This document shows positions 9,527 to 18,919 of a stretch of DNA of 64,000 nucleotides, piece by piece. How positions within the stretch are numbered: the first letter of the stretch is position 1; each line of letters starts with the position of its first letter. The notes below the pieces were generated by a model. The model was not told the origin of the DNA. It made no database searches and saw only the letters and a list, made by a program, of their open reading frames with translations. Source of the stretch: Tausonia pullulans (Eukaryota > Basidiomycota > Tremellomycetes > Cystofilobasidiales > Mrakiaceae); contig OX637620.1 in the NCBI GenBank assembly GCA_951802195.1, positions 2,046,001-2,110,000 on the forward strand, read 5' to 3'. Position numbers and translations under genes: made by a program.

Positions 9527-12500
9527 CTCCCACTCGACGTGACGAGCGCAGCGCCGAGCCCTTCCTGCGCACTGTCCAGCCCAACCCCGAGCCCACCTCT
9601 GAATCTCTCCAGCTTCTCCCAGCCCAAAGGCTTGGTGAGAATGTCTGCGAGCATCGAGTCCGTCGGGCAGTAGCGGAGCGAGATGGTGCCTGACTGGTGG
9701 AGTTCGCGTCCGTACTTGTACGCGACGTCGATGTGCTTTGTCCGTTCCGAGTGGTTGCCGTTCTTCGTCGTCTCGATCGCCCCTTGGTTGTCGACGTGGA
9801 CGGGGATCGGGTCGTCGACGATGTAGCCGATCTGCTGCAGGAGCTTGGAGACCCAGACAACGTTTTGACAGGCCTGAGACAAAGCGACGTACTCTGACTC
9901 GTGCGAGGACCTGCTGATTGCCTTCTGCCTGCGACTGACCCACACGACGGTGCTGCCATAGACCTTGATGGCGAATCCAGTCGTGGAGCGGCGCGTTTCG
10001 TGGTCGCCTGCGTAGTCCGAGTCGGTCCAAACCTCGACGAGCGGCGAGTCGGGATGTCCTCCCAGCGTGAGTCCGTGGGAGCGGGTGCGAGCGACATAGC
10101 GCAGGATGCGCTTGACGGCTGCCCAATGGATGGCCTTGGGGTCGTGGCTGAACCGGCTGACGACTCCCACTGAATAGGCCAGGTCTGGACGTGTACAGAC
10201 CATGAGGTACATGAGGGAGCCGACTGCTTGGAGGTACATCGACCTGTCTGCTCCCCGCATGTCCTCGGACGTGGACCCCTCGCTGATGGCAAGCTGCTTG
10301 TGCTCGTCCATGGGCGTCCGTGCTGGCTTGGCGATGCTGAGACCGAACCGCTCGAGGACATCGTCCGCGTAGCGTCGCTGGGTCAGCGTGATGGTCTTCC
10401 TGACTCTGTCCCGCTTGACCTCCATCCCTAGCATCATCCCTCCGTCCAGCTGTCCCCGTTCGTCGATGACGAACTCCTCCTTGATCGCCTCCATGATCTC
10501 CTCGATATCATCCCTGCTCCCAGCAATCGCAAAGTCATCCACGTACTGGACAAGGAGGCGCCGTCGGCCGTCCTTCCACCCGACGTACAGGCAGTGGTCT
10601 GCCTCGATGTGGTGGAGGTCGATGGTGTCGAAGAACCTGCTGGACCGGAGATAGAAGGCGAGAGAGGCTTGCTTGAGGCCGTAGAGGGCCTTGAGGAGGT
10701 GAGCGACGAGCTTCTGCCCGCTCCTCTCCCCCTTCATCTCGTACCCTTCCGGCTGGTCCATGTAGACCGTCTCGACGAGGGGTGCGGTGAGGAACGCAGT
10801 CTTGAAGTCGCCCTGGAGGAGGTCGAGATCGTCGGTGGCGGCGATGGCGAAGAAGATGCGGAGGGTGTTCATGCGGGAGACGGGTGCGTACGTCTCCTCG
10901 TAGTCGATGCCCTCCCTCTGTGAGTATCCCTTGGCTACCCATCTGGCCTTGAACTTGACGACCTGGCCGTCGTTGTCCTTCTTCAGCGCGTAGACCCATC
11001 TGCCGCCCACCGACTTCCTGTCCGGCGGCGCGTCGACGAGCTCCCAGACTCCGTTCGATTCCATCGACTCCATCTCGTCGTCCATGGCTGCCTTCCAGTA
11101 CTCGGCGTGAGGGCTCTCGAGCGCGTCGTGGAAGGTCTTGGGGACTGTCGGTGGAGGGAGAGTGGGGAGAGGTCGTGGAGGGTGGTGATACGGCTTGGCA
11201 AGAGGCACGTACCCTGCAAACTCCTCGTAGGTAGAGGGCTGATCCTCGACGGTGTGATGGGATGATGCTTGATGCTGGGGGAGTTTCCAATACTCTGCAG
11301 GTGGCTGCCTGCTGCGCTGCGGCCTCCCACTGGACGCTGGAGGTGCGACATCTTGTTGCCGCTGCCTCGGTTCCGCTGGCGCCGGTGCCATGTCGGAGGG
11401 AGCTTCGTGCTCCTGCTCCTCCTGCGAGCTGTGCTCCTGTGGCATCTTGTCATCTCCTCCTGTCTTCTCGCCTTCCCGCTTGTCCTCCCCCTTGTCGTCG
11501 ACAACTGCCAGCGGCAGCTCTGCCTCCCCGGGCCCGTTCGATCTCTCGTCGAACGTGACGTTGCGGGAGAAGAGGATCCTCCTGTTCGGGTCTCCATAGA
11601 CCTGGAGCCGATACGCCTTCTTGCCCTCGTCCTCCCCGTACCCGAGGAAGATGCACTTGATCGTCTTGGACTGATGCTTCTTGTGCGTTCTGTCGTGGGC
11701 GTACGCGATCGATCCGAATATGCGGAGGTGTGCAAGCGGAGGCTTCTCACCGTGGAATGCCTCGTAGGGGGTCTTGCCGTCGAGGGCCGACGTGGGAGTG
11801 CGATTGATGAGGTACGTCGCACAGTTCATCGCCTCTGCCCAGTACGATCCCCGGTTGACGAGGGTGTCGGAGTCATGCAGGAGGCAGGTGATCTTCTCCT
11901 CGATCGTCCGATTCCCCCGCTCGGCCTTGCCGTTCTGCTCGGGGGTGTCGGGGATGGTCGTCTGGTGGAGGATGCCGTGTTGGCGGAGGTACGTCTGGAA
12001 TGCCTTTGACTTGTACTCTCCTCCGTTGTCAGTCCTCAGTGTCTTGACTGACCTCCCTGTCGCCTTCTCCACCCTCTTGCTCCAGTCCACAAACGTCTGG
12101 TACGCCTCCGACTTCCTCTCGAGGGCGAAGGACCAGTGGTACTGGGTGGCATCGTCCCAGATGGTCATCATGTACGACCTGTTCTGGTGGGAGGGGACTG
12201 GCATGGGTCCTTGGAGGTCAGAGTGGACGAGGTCGAGGACCTGCTTGGCCTTGGTGGTGGAGGTCGGGAAGGGAGACCGGTGCTGCTTCCCTTGGAGACA
12301 AGGTACGCAGACTTGTTTGGCAAACTGCTGGATTTCGTCCTCGCTGACGTCGGGCAGAAGGTGATCCTTGGCCAGGCGTTTCATGGCCGTCGGCGAGGCG
12401 TGGCCGAGTCTGCGGTGGAGGATCGCGACCTGCTCCTTCTCGTCGAGCTTGTATGCTGCAGTGTCGCCCATCTTGGTGCGTCCTGCGGCGCGTCCTGCGG

Positions 12501-13857
12501 TGTGGATGTCGAGCTTCCAGAGATTCCTTCCCCAGCTGACTCCCTTCATGAACGTCTTCCCACCCTTCTTGAACTCACAGTGGTCCCCCCTGAAGACGAC
12601 CTCGGCGCCACGCTTGGTGAGCTGGCCGACGGAGAGCAGGTTGGCAAAGTGGGGGATGTAGTAGACGTTGGAGATCCGGTAGGCGAGCTCGTTGCCGTTG
12701 ATTCTGGTGGTGACGTGCATGTGGCCCCTGCCAACGGTGTTGACCGTCTGGTTGTCTGCTACCCTGATGGCAGTGACAAAGGGCTCAAAGTCAACGAGAT
12801 CCGCGCGGTTGCTGGTGATGTGGTTGCTGCAACCGGTGTCTGCGATCCACGGCGTCTTGTTGGTGTTGGTGGCGACAGAGTGGGCCGACTGGGTGGGTCT
12901 GGCTCTTGCTCCACTCTGAGAGTGACCACCAGCCGCCCGGTGCTGGGGCAATGGCTCGCCGGCCAAGAGTCCCCAGGCGTCCGAAGCGTTCCAAGCGTCG
13001 CTGGATGCCTTGCTGGCATTCCTCCCTCCCTCCTCCTTCCTTCTCCCGTGTTCCCTCCTCCTATCCCTTCTGCCTCCCTTCCCTTGGTGATCCTTCGGCT
13101 TGCCGACCATGCTGTAGCACTCTGCCTTGAAGTGCCCCTTCTTCCCGCACGCGTGGCAGACTGCCGTCGCCTTGTCGACCTTGAGGGCCGAGTCCTCGGT
13201 GGAGTGACTGGAGTGACTGCCGCCAGATCGAGAGGACTTGGTGCGGATGTGGGAGAGGAGCGAGGTGGTGACGAGCTTCGGTGTGAGCACCTTCTCGGAT
13301 TCCTGGTACTGGAGGGAGACGACGTCTGCGAACGTCTCGAGGGATGGGGGAAGGCCAGAGAGGAACTGGAGGGCGAGCTGTTCGGGGTTCTTGATGACGT
13401 CCATGTTGAGAGACTCTGCCTCTGCGACTAGGGTCTCGAACTCCTCGATGTAGGCCTGCGCTGACGAGCCTTCGTCCATCCGCAGGTCCCTCAGCTTCTT
13501 CTGCACGATGAGCTTCCCTGCCGTGCCTTCGACCTTGTGGCTAGTCTTGAGGATATCCCATGCCTCCTTTGCTGTCTCGCACGCGGCGATCCGCAGGAGG
13601 TTCCCGTCCGAGACTGCCATCTGGATGCGGTGGAGGGCGAACTCGTTCCTCTCGTCCCATGTCGAGGCGGCGAGGGAGCCTGCTGCGTCTTCTGCAGTGG
13701 CGACTGGCCTCGTCTCCGTGCCCAAGACGAGGGACTTGCACTTGCACTCCGAGAGCGCGATCTGCATGCGGATGGACCAGGTGGGATAGTTGGATCCATC
13801 GAGCTTGTCGAGCTTGAAGAGTCGGAGGTGCTTCTCGGTGGCGAATGGCGACGACAT
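9463..13857 (-). CDS. Gag-Pol polyprotein of copia-A copy 1
   Basis: An open frame of 1464 codons. Domain order is gag with a CCHC zinc knuckle, aspartic protease, GAG-pre-integrase, integrase core, reverse transcriptase with YVDD, and RNase H. This Ty1/copia order puts integrase before RT. The C terminus reads into the LTR and ends in a Gly-rich tail different from that of the other three copies, because the LTR here is the divergent one. The frame looks whole. Confidence 0.92.
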   Translation of the reverse strand: MSSPFATEKHLRLFKLDKLDGSNYPTWSIRMQIALSECKCKSLVLGTETRPVATAEDAAGSLAASTWDERNEFALHRIQMAVSDGNLLRIAACETAKEAWDILKTSHKVEGTAGKLIVQKKLRDLRMDEGSSAQAYIEEFETLVAEAESLNMDVIKNPEQLALQFLSGLPPSLETFADVVSLQYQESEKVLTPKLVTTSLLSHIRTKSSRSGGSHSSHSTEDSALKVDKATAVCHACGKKGHFKAECYSMVGKPKDHQGKGGRRDRRREHGRRKEEGGRNASKASSDAWNASDAWGLLAGEPLPQHRAAGGHSQSGARARPTQSAHSVATNTNKTPWIADTGCSNHITSNRADLVDFEPFVTAIRVADNQTVNTVGRGHMHVTTRINGNELAYRISNVYYIPHFANLLSVGQLTKRGAEVVFRGDHCEFKKGGKTFMKGVSWGRNLWKLDIHTAGRAAGRTKMGDTAAYKLDEKEQVAILHRRLGHASPTAMKRLAKDHLLPDVSEDEIQQFAKQVCVPCLQGKQHRSPFPTSTTKAKQVLDLVHSDLQGPMPVPSHQNRSYMMTIWDDATQYHWSFALERKSEAYQTFVDWSKRVEKATGRSVKTLRTDNGGEYKSKAFQTYLRQHGILHQTTIPDTPEQNGKAERGNRTIEEKITCLLHDSDTLVNRGSYWAEAMNCATYLINRTPTSALDGKTPYEAFHGEKPPLAHLRIFGSIAYAHDRTHKKHQSKTIKCIFLGYGEDEGKKAYRLQVYGDPNRRILFSRNVTFDERSNGPGEAELPLAVVDDKGEDKREGEKTGGDDKMPQEHSSQEEQEHEAPSDMAPAPAEPRQRQQDVAPPASSGRPQRSRQPPAEYWKLPQHQASSHHTVEDQPSTYEEFAGYVPLAKPYHHPPRPLPTLPPPTVPKTFHDALESPHAEYWKAAMDDEMESMESNGVWELVDAPPDRKSVGGRWVYALKKDNDGQVVKFKARWVAKGYSQREGIDYEETYAPVSRMNTLRIFFAIAATDDLDLLQGDFKTAFLTAPLVETVYMDQPEGYEMKGERSGQKLVAHLLKALYGLKQASLAFYLRSSRFFDTIDLHHIEADHCLYVGWKDGRRRLLVQYVDDFAIAGSRDDIEEIMEAIKEEFVIDERGQLDGGMMLGMEVKRDRVRKTITLTQRRYADDVLERFGLSIAKPARTPMDEHKQLAISEGSTSEDMRGADRSMYLQAVGSLMYLMVCTRPDLAYSVGVVSRFSHDPKAIHWAAVKRILRYVARTRSHGLTLGGHPDSPLVEVWTDSDYAGDHETRRSTTGFAIKVYGSTVVWVSRRQKAISRSSHESEYVALSQACQNVVWVSKLLQQIGYIVDDPIPVHVDNQGAIETTKNGNHSERTKHIDVAYKYGRELHQSGTISLRYCPTDSMLADILTKPLGWEKLERFRGGLGVGLDSAQEGLGAALVTSSGSVGNCGGGSGGGSGGGCMVEP

Positions 13858-13882
13858 GTCGGTAGTGTCGCGTGATGTGCAA

Positions 13883-13897
13883 GTGGTGCTGATAACG
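13883..13897 (-). other. Primer-binding site matching tRNA-Ile anticodon arm
   Basis: The plus-strand sequence GTGGTGCTGATAACG directly precedes the LTR, which in element orientation is just inside the 5' LTR. It matches the conserved eukaryotic tRNA-Ile(AAU) anticodon arm GTGGTGCTAATAACG except at wobble position 34, where A is replaced by G. A34 is read as inosine in the mature tRNA, which pairs with C on the element strand. The same 15 nt recur at 18581-18595, 23279-23293 and 27977-27991. This suggests priming by a 5' half-tRNA, as known for Drosophila copia with initiator tRNA-Met. Confidence 0.65.
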
Positions 13898-14221
13898 TGT
13901 TGCGATTAGCCTGCCAACGAGAGAGGGTCTGGTAGAGAACCTTCAGAACAAGTGATATAGGCAGTGGCTATGTAAGGAAAGGTACGAACCTGGTAGAGAA
14001 CCTTCAGAACAAGTGAAGGTTCACTGCCAGGAGAGAAGAAGCGTGGGCTTAAATAGTCTAGCTATGTGGCGAGAAATATTCTGACGCGGGTCTGGCACTC
14101 CGCGGGTCCAACAGTGCACGGGTCGGCACGACGCGGGTCCAGTGCTACGCGGGTCCAGCACTACACGGGTCCGGCGCCCCCGCGCGGCGCTCTCACGGCG
14201 CCACCACCACAATTTCCAACA
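13898..14221 (-). repeat. Copia-A LTR shared by copies 1 and 2
   Basis: A 324-bp LTR, TGTTG...CAACA. It contains a 27-bp direct repeat (13929-13955 and 13990-14016), a TATTTAAG-type TATA box on the minus strand near 14047-14054, and about six CGGGTC(C/T) motifs spaced through 14085-14176. By eye it is identical to the LTRs at 18596, 23294 and 27992. Confidence 0.95.
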
Positions 14222-17200
14222 CTCCCACTCGACGTGACGAGCGCAGCGCCGAGCCCTTCCTCCGCACTGTCCAGCCCAACCCCGAGCCCACCTCTGAATC
14301 TCTCCAGCTTCTCCCAGCCCAAAGGCTTGGTGAGAATGTCTGCGAGCATCGAGTCCGTCGGGCAGTAGCGGAGCGAGATGGTGCCTGACTGGTGGAGTTC
14401 GCGTCCGTACTTGTACGCGACGTCGATGTGCTTTGTCCGTTCCGAGTGGTTGCCGTTCTTCGTCGTCTCGATCGCCCCTTGGTTGTCGACGTGGACGGGG
14501 ATCGGGTCGTCGACGATGTAGCCGATCTGCTGCAGGAGCTTGGAGACCCAGACAACGTTTTGACAGGCCTGAGACAAAGCGACGTACTCTGACTCGTGCG
14601 AGGACCTGCTGATTGCCTTCTGCCTGCGACTGACCCACACGACGGTGCTGCCATAGACCTTGATGGCGAATCCAGTCGTGGAGCGGCGCGTTTCGTGGTC
14701 GCCTGCGTAGTCCGAGTCGGTCCAAACCTCGACGAGCGGCGAGTCGGGATGTCCTCCCAGCGTGAGTCCGTGGGAGCGGGTGCGAGCGACATAGCGCAGG
14801 ATGCGCTTGACGGCTGCCCAATGGATGGCCTTGGGGTCGTGGCTGAACCGGCTGACGACTCCCACTGAATAGGCCAGGTCTGGACGTGTACAGACCATGA
14901 GGTACATGAGGGAGCCGACTGCTTGGAGGTACATCGACCTGTCTGCTCCCCGCATGTCCTCGGACGTGGACCCCTCGCTGATGGCAAGCTGCTTGTGCTC
15001 GTCCATGGGCGTCCGTGCTGGCTTGGCGATGCTGAGACCGAACCGCTCGAGGACATCGTCCGCGTAGCGTCGCTGGGTCAGCGTGATGGTCTTCCTGACT
15101 CTGTCCCGCTTGACCTCCATCCCTAGCATCATCCCTCCGTCCAGCTGTCCTCGTTCGTCAATGACGAACTCCTCCTTGATCGCCTCCATGATCTCCTCGA
15201 TATCGTCCTTGCTCCCAGCAATCGCAAAGTCATCCACGTACTGGACAAGGAGGCGCCGTCGGCCGTCCTTCCACCCGACGTACAGGCAGTGGTCTGCCTC
15301 GATGTGGTGGAGGTCGATGGTGTCGAAGAACCTGCTGGACCGGAGATAGAAGGCGAGAGAGGCTTGCTTGAGGCCGTAGAGGGCCTTGAGGAGGTGAGCG
15401 ACGAGCTTCTGCCCGCTCCTCTCCCCCTTCATCTCGTACCCTTCCGGCTGGTCCATGTAGACCGTCTCGACGAGGGGTGCGGTGAGGAACGCAGTCTTGA
15501 AGTCGCCCTGGAGGAGGTCGAGATCGTCGGTGGCGGCGATGGCGAAGAAGATGCGGAGGGTGTTCATGCGGGAGACGGGTGCGTACGTCTCCTCGTAGTC
15601 GATGCCCTCCCTCTGTGAGTATCCCTTGGCTACCCATCTGGCCTTGAACTTGACGACCTGGCCGTCGTTGTCCTTCTTCAGCGCGTAGACCCATCTGCCG
15701 CCCACCGACTTCCTGTCCGGCGGCGCGTCGACGAGCTCCCAGACTCCGTTCGATTCCATCGACTCCATCTCGTCGTCCATGGCTGCCTTCCAGTACTCGG
15801 CGTGAGGGCTCTCGAGCGCGTCGTGGAAGGTCTTGGGGACTGTCGGTGGAGGGAGAGTGGGGAGAGGTCGTGGAGGGTGGTGATACGGCTTGGCAAGAGG
15901 CACGTACCCTGCAAACTCCTCGTAGGTAGAGGGCTGATCCTCGACGGTGTGATGGGATGATGCTTGATGCTGGGGGAGTTTCCAATACTCTGCAGGTGGC
16001 TGCCTGCTGCGCTGCGGCCTCCCACTGGACGCTGGAGGTGCGACATCTTGTTGCCGCTGCCTCGGTTCCGCTGGCGCCGGTGCCATGTCGGAGGGAGCTT
16101 CGTGCTCCTGCTCCTCCTGCGAGCTGTGCTCCTGTGGCATCTTGTCATCTCCTCCTGTCTTCTCGCCTTCCCGCTTGTCCTCCCCCTTGTCGTCGACAAC
16201 TGCCAGCGGCAGCTCTGCCTCCCCGGGCCCGTTCGATCTCTCGTCGAACGTGACGTTGCGGGAGAAGAGGATCCTCCTGTTCGGGTCTCCATAGACCTGG
16301 AGCCGATACGCCTTCTTGCCCTCGTCCTCCCCGTACCCGAGGAAGATGCACTTGATCGTCTTGGACTGATGCTTCTTGTGCGTTCTGTCGTGGGCGTACG
16401 CGATCGATCCGAATATGCGGAGGTGTGCAAGCGGAGGCTTCTCACCGTGGAATGCCTCGTAGGGGGTCTTGCCGTCGAGGGCCGACGTGGGAGTGCGATT
16501 GATGAGGTACGTCGCACAGTTCATCGCCTCTGCCCAGTACGATCCCCGGTTGACGAGGGTGTCGGAGTCATGCAGGAGGCAGGTGATCTTCTCCTCGATC
16601 GTCCGATTCCCCCGCTCGGCCTTGCCGTTCTGCTCGGGGGTGTCGGGGATGGTCGTCTGGTGGAGGATGCCGTGTTGGCGGAGGTACGTCTGGAATGCCT
16701 TTGACTTGTACTCTCCTCCGTTGTCAGTCCTCAGTGTCTTGACTGACCTCCCTGTCGCCTTCTCCACCCTCTTGCTCCAGTCCACAAACGTCTGGTACGC
16801 CTCCGACTTCCTCTCGAGGGCGAAGGACCAGTGGTACTGGGTGGCATCGTCCCAGATGGTCATCATGTACGACCTGTTCTGGTGGGAGGGGACTGGCATG
16901 GGTCCTTGGAGGTCAGAGTGGACGAGGTCGAGGACCTGCTTGGCCTTGGTGGTGGAGGTCGGGAAGGGAGACCGGTGCTGCTTCCCTTGGAGACAAGGTA
17001 CGCAGACTTGTTTGGCAAACTGCTGGATTTCGTCCTCGCTGACGTCGGGCAGAAGGTGATCCTTGGCCAGGCGTTTCATGGCCGTCGGCGAGGCGTGGCC
17101 GAGTCTGCGGTGGAGGATCGCGACCTGCTCCTTCTCGTCGAGCTTGTATGCGGCGGCAGTGTCGCCCATCTTGGTGCGTCCTGCGGCGCGTCCTGCGGTG

Positions 17201-18555
17201 TGGATGTCGAGCTTCCAGAGATTCCTTCCCCAGCTGACTCCCTTCATGAACGTCTTCCCACCCTTCCTGAACTCACAGTGGTCCCCCCTGAAGACGACCT
17301 CGGCGCCACGCTTGGTGAGCTGGCCGACGGAGAGCAGGTTGGCAAAGTGGGGGATGTAGTAGACGTTGGAGATCCGGTAGGCGAGCTCGTTGCCGTTGAT
17401 TCTGGCGGTGACGTGCATGTGGCCCCTGCCGACGGTGTTGACCGTCTGGTTGTCTGCTACCCTGATGGCAGTGACAAAGGGCTCAAAGTCGACGAGATCC
17501 GCGCGGTTGCTGGTGATGTGGTTGCTGCAACCGGTGTCTGCGATCCACGGCGTCTTGTTGGTGTTGGTGGCGACAGAGTGGGCCGACTGGGTGGGTCTGG
17601 CTCTTGCTCCACACTGAGAGTGACCACCAGCCGCCCGGTGCTGGGGCAATGGCTCGCCGGCCAAGAGTCCCCAGGCGTCCGAAGCGTTCCAAGCGTCGCT
17701 GGATGCCTTGCTGGCATTCCTCCCTCCCTCCTCCTTCCTTCTCCCGTGTTCCCTCCTCCTATCCCTTCTGCCTCCCTTCCCTTGGTGATCCTTCGGCTTG
17801 CCGACCATGCTGTAGCACTCTGCCTTGAAGTGCCCCTTCTTCCCGCACGCGTGGCAGACTGCCGTCGCCTTGTCGACCTTGAGGGCCGAGTCCTCGGTGG
17901 AGTGACTGGAGTGACTGCCGCCAGATCGAGAGGACTTGGTGCGGATGTGGGAGAGGAGCGAGGTGGTGACGAGCTTCGGTGTGAGCACCTTCTCGGATTC
18001 CTGGTACTGGAGGGAGACGACGTCTGCGAACGTCTCGAGGGATGGGGGAAGGCCAGAGAGGAACTGGAGGGCGAGCTGTTCGGGGTTCTTGATGACGTCC
18101 ATGTTGAGAGACTCTGCCTCTGCGACTAGGGTCTCGAACTCCTCGATGTAGGCCTGCGCTGACGAGCCTTCGTCCATCCGCAGGTCCCTCAGCTTCTTCT
18201 GCACGATGAGCTTCCCTGCCGTGCCTTCGACCTTGTGGCTAGTCTTGAGGATATCCCATGCCTCCTTTGCTGTCTCGCACGCGGCGATCCGCAGGAGGTT
18301 CCCGTCCGAGACTGCCATCTGGATGCGGTGGAGGGCGAACTCGTTCCTCTCGTCCCATGTCGAGGCGGCGAGGGAGCCTGCTGCGTCTTCTGCAGTGGCG
18401 ACTGGCCTCGTCTCCGTGCCCAAGACGAGGGACTTGCACTTGCACTCCGAGAGCGCGATCTGCATGCGGATGGACCAGGTGGGATAGTTGGATCCATCGA
18501 GCTTGTCGAGCTTGAAGAGTCGGAGGTGCTTCTCGGTGGCGAATGGCGACGACAT
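14161..18555 (-). CDS. Gag-Pol polyprotein of copia-A copy 2
   Basis: A 1464-residue frame. Gag fills roughly residues 1-230, with a CX2CX4HX4C zinc knuckle at 234-247. The protease DTG motif is at 340-342 and the GAG-pre-integrase domain near 480-530. Integrase has D548, D611 and E647 (D-35-E spacing). RT spans about 910-1150 with YVDD at 1106-1109, and RNase H lies near 1270-1420. There is no frame change between gag and pol, so Gag excess would have to come from splicing, internal stop use or protein processing, as in other single-frame copia elements. The polypurine tract GAGTGGGAG lies inside the frame and the last twenty or so residues are encoded by the 3' LTR. Confidence 0.95.
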   Translation of the reverse strand: MSSPFATEKHLRLFKLDKLDGSNYPTWSIRMQIALSECKCKSLVLGTETRPVATAEDAAGSLAASTWDERNEFALHRIQMAVSDGNLLRIAACETAKEAWDILKTSHKVEGTAGKLIVQKKLRDLRMDEGSSAQAYIEEFETLVAEAESLNMDVIKNPEQLALQFLSGLPPSLETFADVVSLQYQESEKVLTPKLVTTSLLSHIRTKSSRSGGSHSSHSTEDSALKVDKATAVCHACGKKGHFKAECYSMVGKPKDHQGKGGRRDRRREHGRRKEEGGRNASKASSDAWNASDAWGLLAGEPLPQHRAAGGHSQCGARARPTQSAHSVATNTNKTPWIADTGCSNHITSNRADLVDFEPFVTAIRVADNQTVNTVGRGHMHVTARINGNELAYRISNVYYIPHFANLLSVGQLTKRGAEVVFRGDHCEFRKGGKTFMKGVSWGRNLWKLDIHTAGRAAGRTKMGDTAAAYKLDEKEQVAILHRRLGHASPTAMKRLAKDHLLPDVSEDEIQQFAKQVCVPCLQGKQHRSPFPTSTTKAKQVLDLVHSDLQGPMPVPSHQNRSYMMTIWDDATQYHWSFALERKSEAYQTFVDWSKRVEKATGRSVKTLRTDNGGEYKSKAFQTYLRQHGILHQTTIPDTPEQNGKAERGNRTIEEKITCLLHDSDTLVNRGSYWAEAMNCATYLINRTPTSALDGKTPYEAFHGEKPPLAHLRIFGSIAYAHDRTHKKHQSKTIKCIFLGYGEDEGKKAYRLQVYGDPNRRILFSRNVTFDERSNGPGEAELPLAVVDDKGEDKREGEKTGGDDKMPQEHSSQEEQEHEAPSDMAPAPAEPRQRQQDVAPPASSGRPQRSRQPPAEYWKLPQHQASSHHTVEDQPSTYEEFAGYVPLAKPYHHPPRPLPTLPPPTVPKTFHDALESPHAEYWKAAMDDEMESMESNGVWELVDAPPDRKSVGGRWVYALKKDNDGQVVKFKARWVAKGYSQREGIDYEETYAPVSRMNTLRIFFAIAATDDLDLLQGDFKTAFLTAPLVETVYMDQPEGYEMKGERSGQKLVAHLLKALYGLKQASLAFYLRSSRFFDTIDLHHIEADHCLYVGWKDGRRRLLVQYVDDFAIAGSKDDIEEIMEAIKEEFVIDERGQLDGGMMLGMEVKRDRVRKTITLTQRRYADDVLERFGLSIAKPARTPMDEHKQLAISEGSTSEDMRGADRSMYLQAVGSLMYLMVCTRPDLAYSVGVVSRFSHDPKAIHWAAVKRILRYVARTRSHGLTLGGHPDSPLVEVWTDSDYAGDHETRRSTTGFAIKVYGSTVVWVSRRQKAISRSSHESEYVALSQACQNVVWVSKLLQQIGYIVDDPIPVHVDNQGAIETTKNGNHSERTKHIDVAYKYGRELHQSGTISLRYCPTDSMLADILTKPLGWEKLERFRGGLGVGLDSAEEGLGAALVTSSGSVGNCGGGAVRAPRGGAGPV

Positions 18556-18595
18556 GTCGGTAGTGTCGCGTGATGTGCAAGTGGTGCTGATAACG

Positions 18596-18919
18596 TGTTG
18601 CGATTAGCCTGCCAACGAGAGAGGGTCTGGTAGAGAACCTTCAGAACAAGTGATATAGGCAGTGGCTATGTAAGGAAAGGTACGAACCTGGTAGAGAACC
18701 TTCAGAACAAGTGAAGGTTCACTGCCAGGAGAGAAGAAGCGTGGGCTTAAATAGTCTAGCTATGTGGCGAGAAATATTCTGACGCGGGTCTGGCACTCCG
18801 CGGGTCCAACAGTGCACGGGTCGGCACGACGCGGGTCCAGTGCTACGCGGGTCCAGCACTACACGGGTCCGGCGCCCCCGCGCGGCGCTCTCACGGCGCC
18901 ACCACCACAATTTCCAACA
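18596..18919 (-). repeat. Copia-A LTR shared by copies 2 and 3
   Basis: A 324-bp LTR, apparently identical to the one 4698 bp upstream. Confidence 0.95.

Larger units (their letters stand above)
9352..14221 (-). mobile_element. Ty1/copia element A, copy 1 (minus strand)
   Basis: LTR, internal region and LTR, with a single long gag-pol frame. The 3' LTR is the short divergent one at 9352-9526 and the 5' LTR is the 324-bp one at 13898-14221, shared with copy 2. The element looks whole in its coding part. It differs from copies 2-4 by a handful of residues, so it is a little older or comes from a different parent. Confidence 0.93.
13898..18919 (-). mobile_element. Ty1/copia element A, copy 2 (minus strand)
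   Basis: The LTRs at 13898-14221 and 18596-18919 look identical, and the gag-pol frame between them is open. The element looks whole and very young. It shares both LTRs with its neighbours in the array. Confidence 0.95.

Noticed and set aside
12136-13431. Long plus-strand ORFs of 246 and about 432 codons opposite the copia gag-pol, repeated in all four copies
   Set aside because: They lie antisense to a clear gag-pol frame in GC-rich DNA, where opposite frames stay open by codon bias. The translated sequence has no recognisable domain and the repetition follows simply from the element copies.
13883-13897. A tRNA-Ile gene or fragment next to the LTRs
   Set aside because: Only the 15-nt anticodon-arm match is present. 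No acceptor, D or T arm surrounds it, and it sits exactly at the PBS position of each copy.
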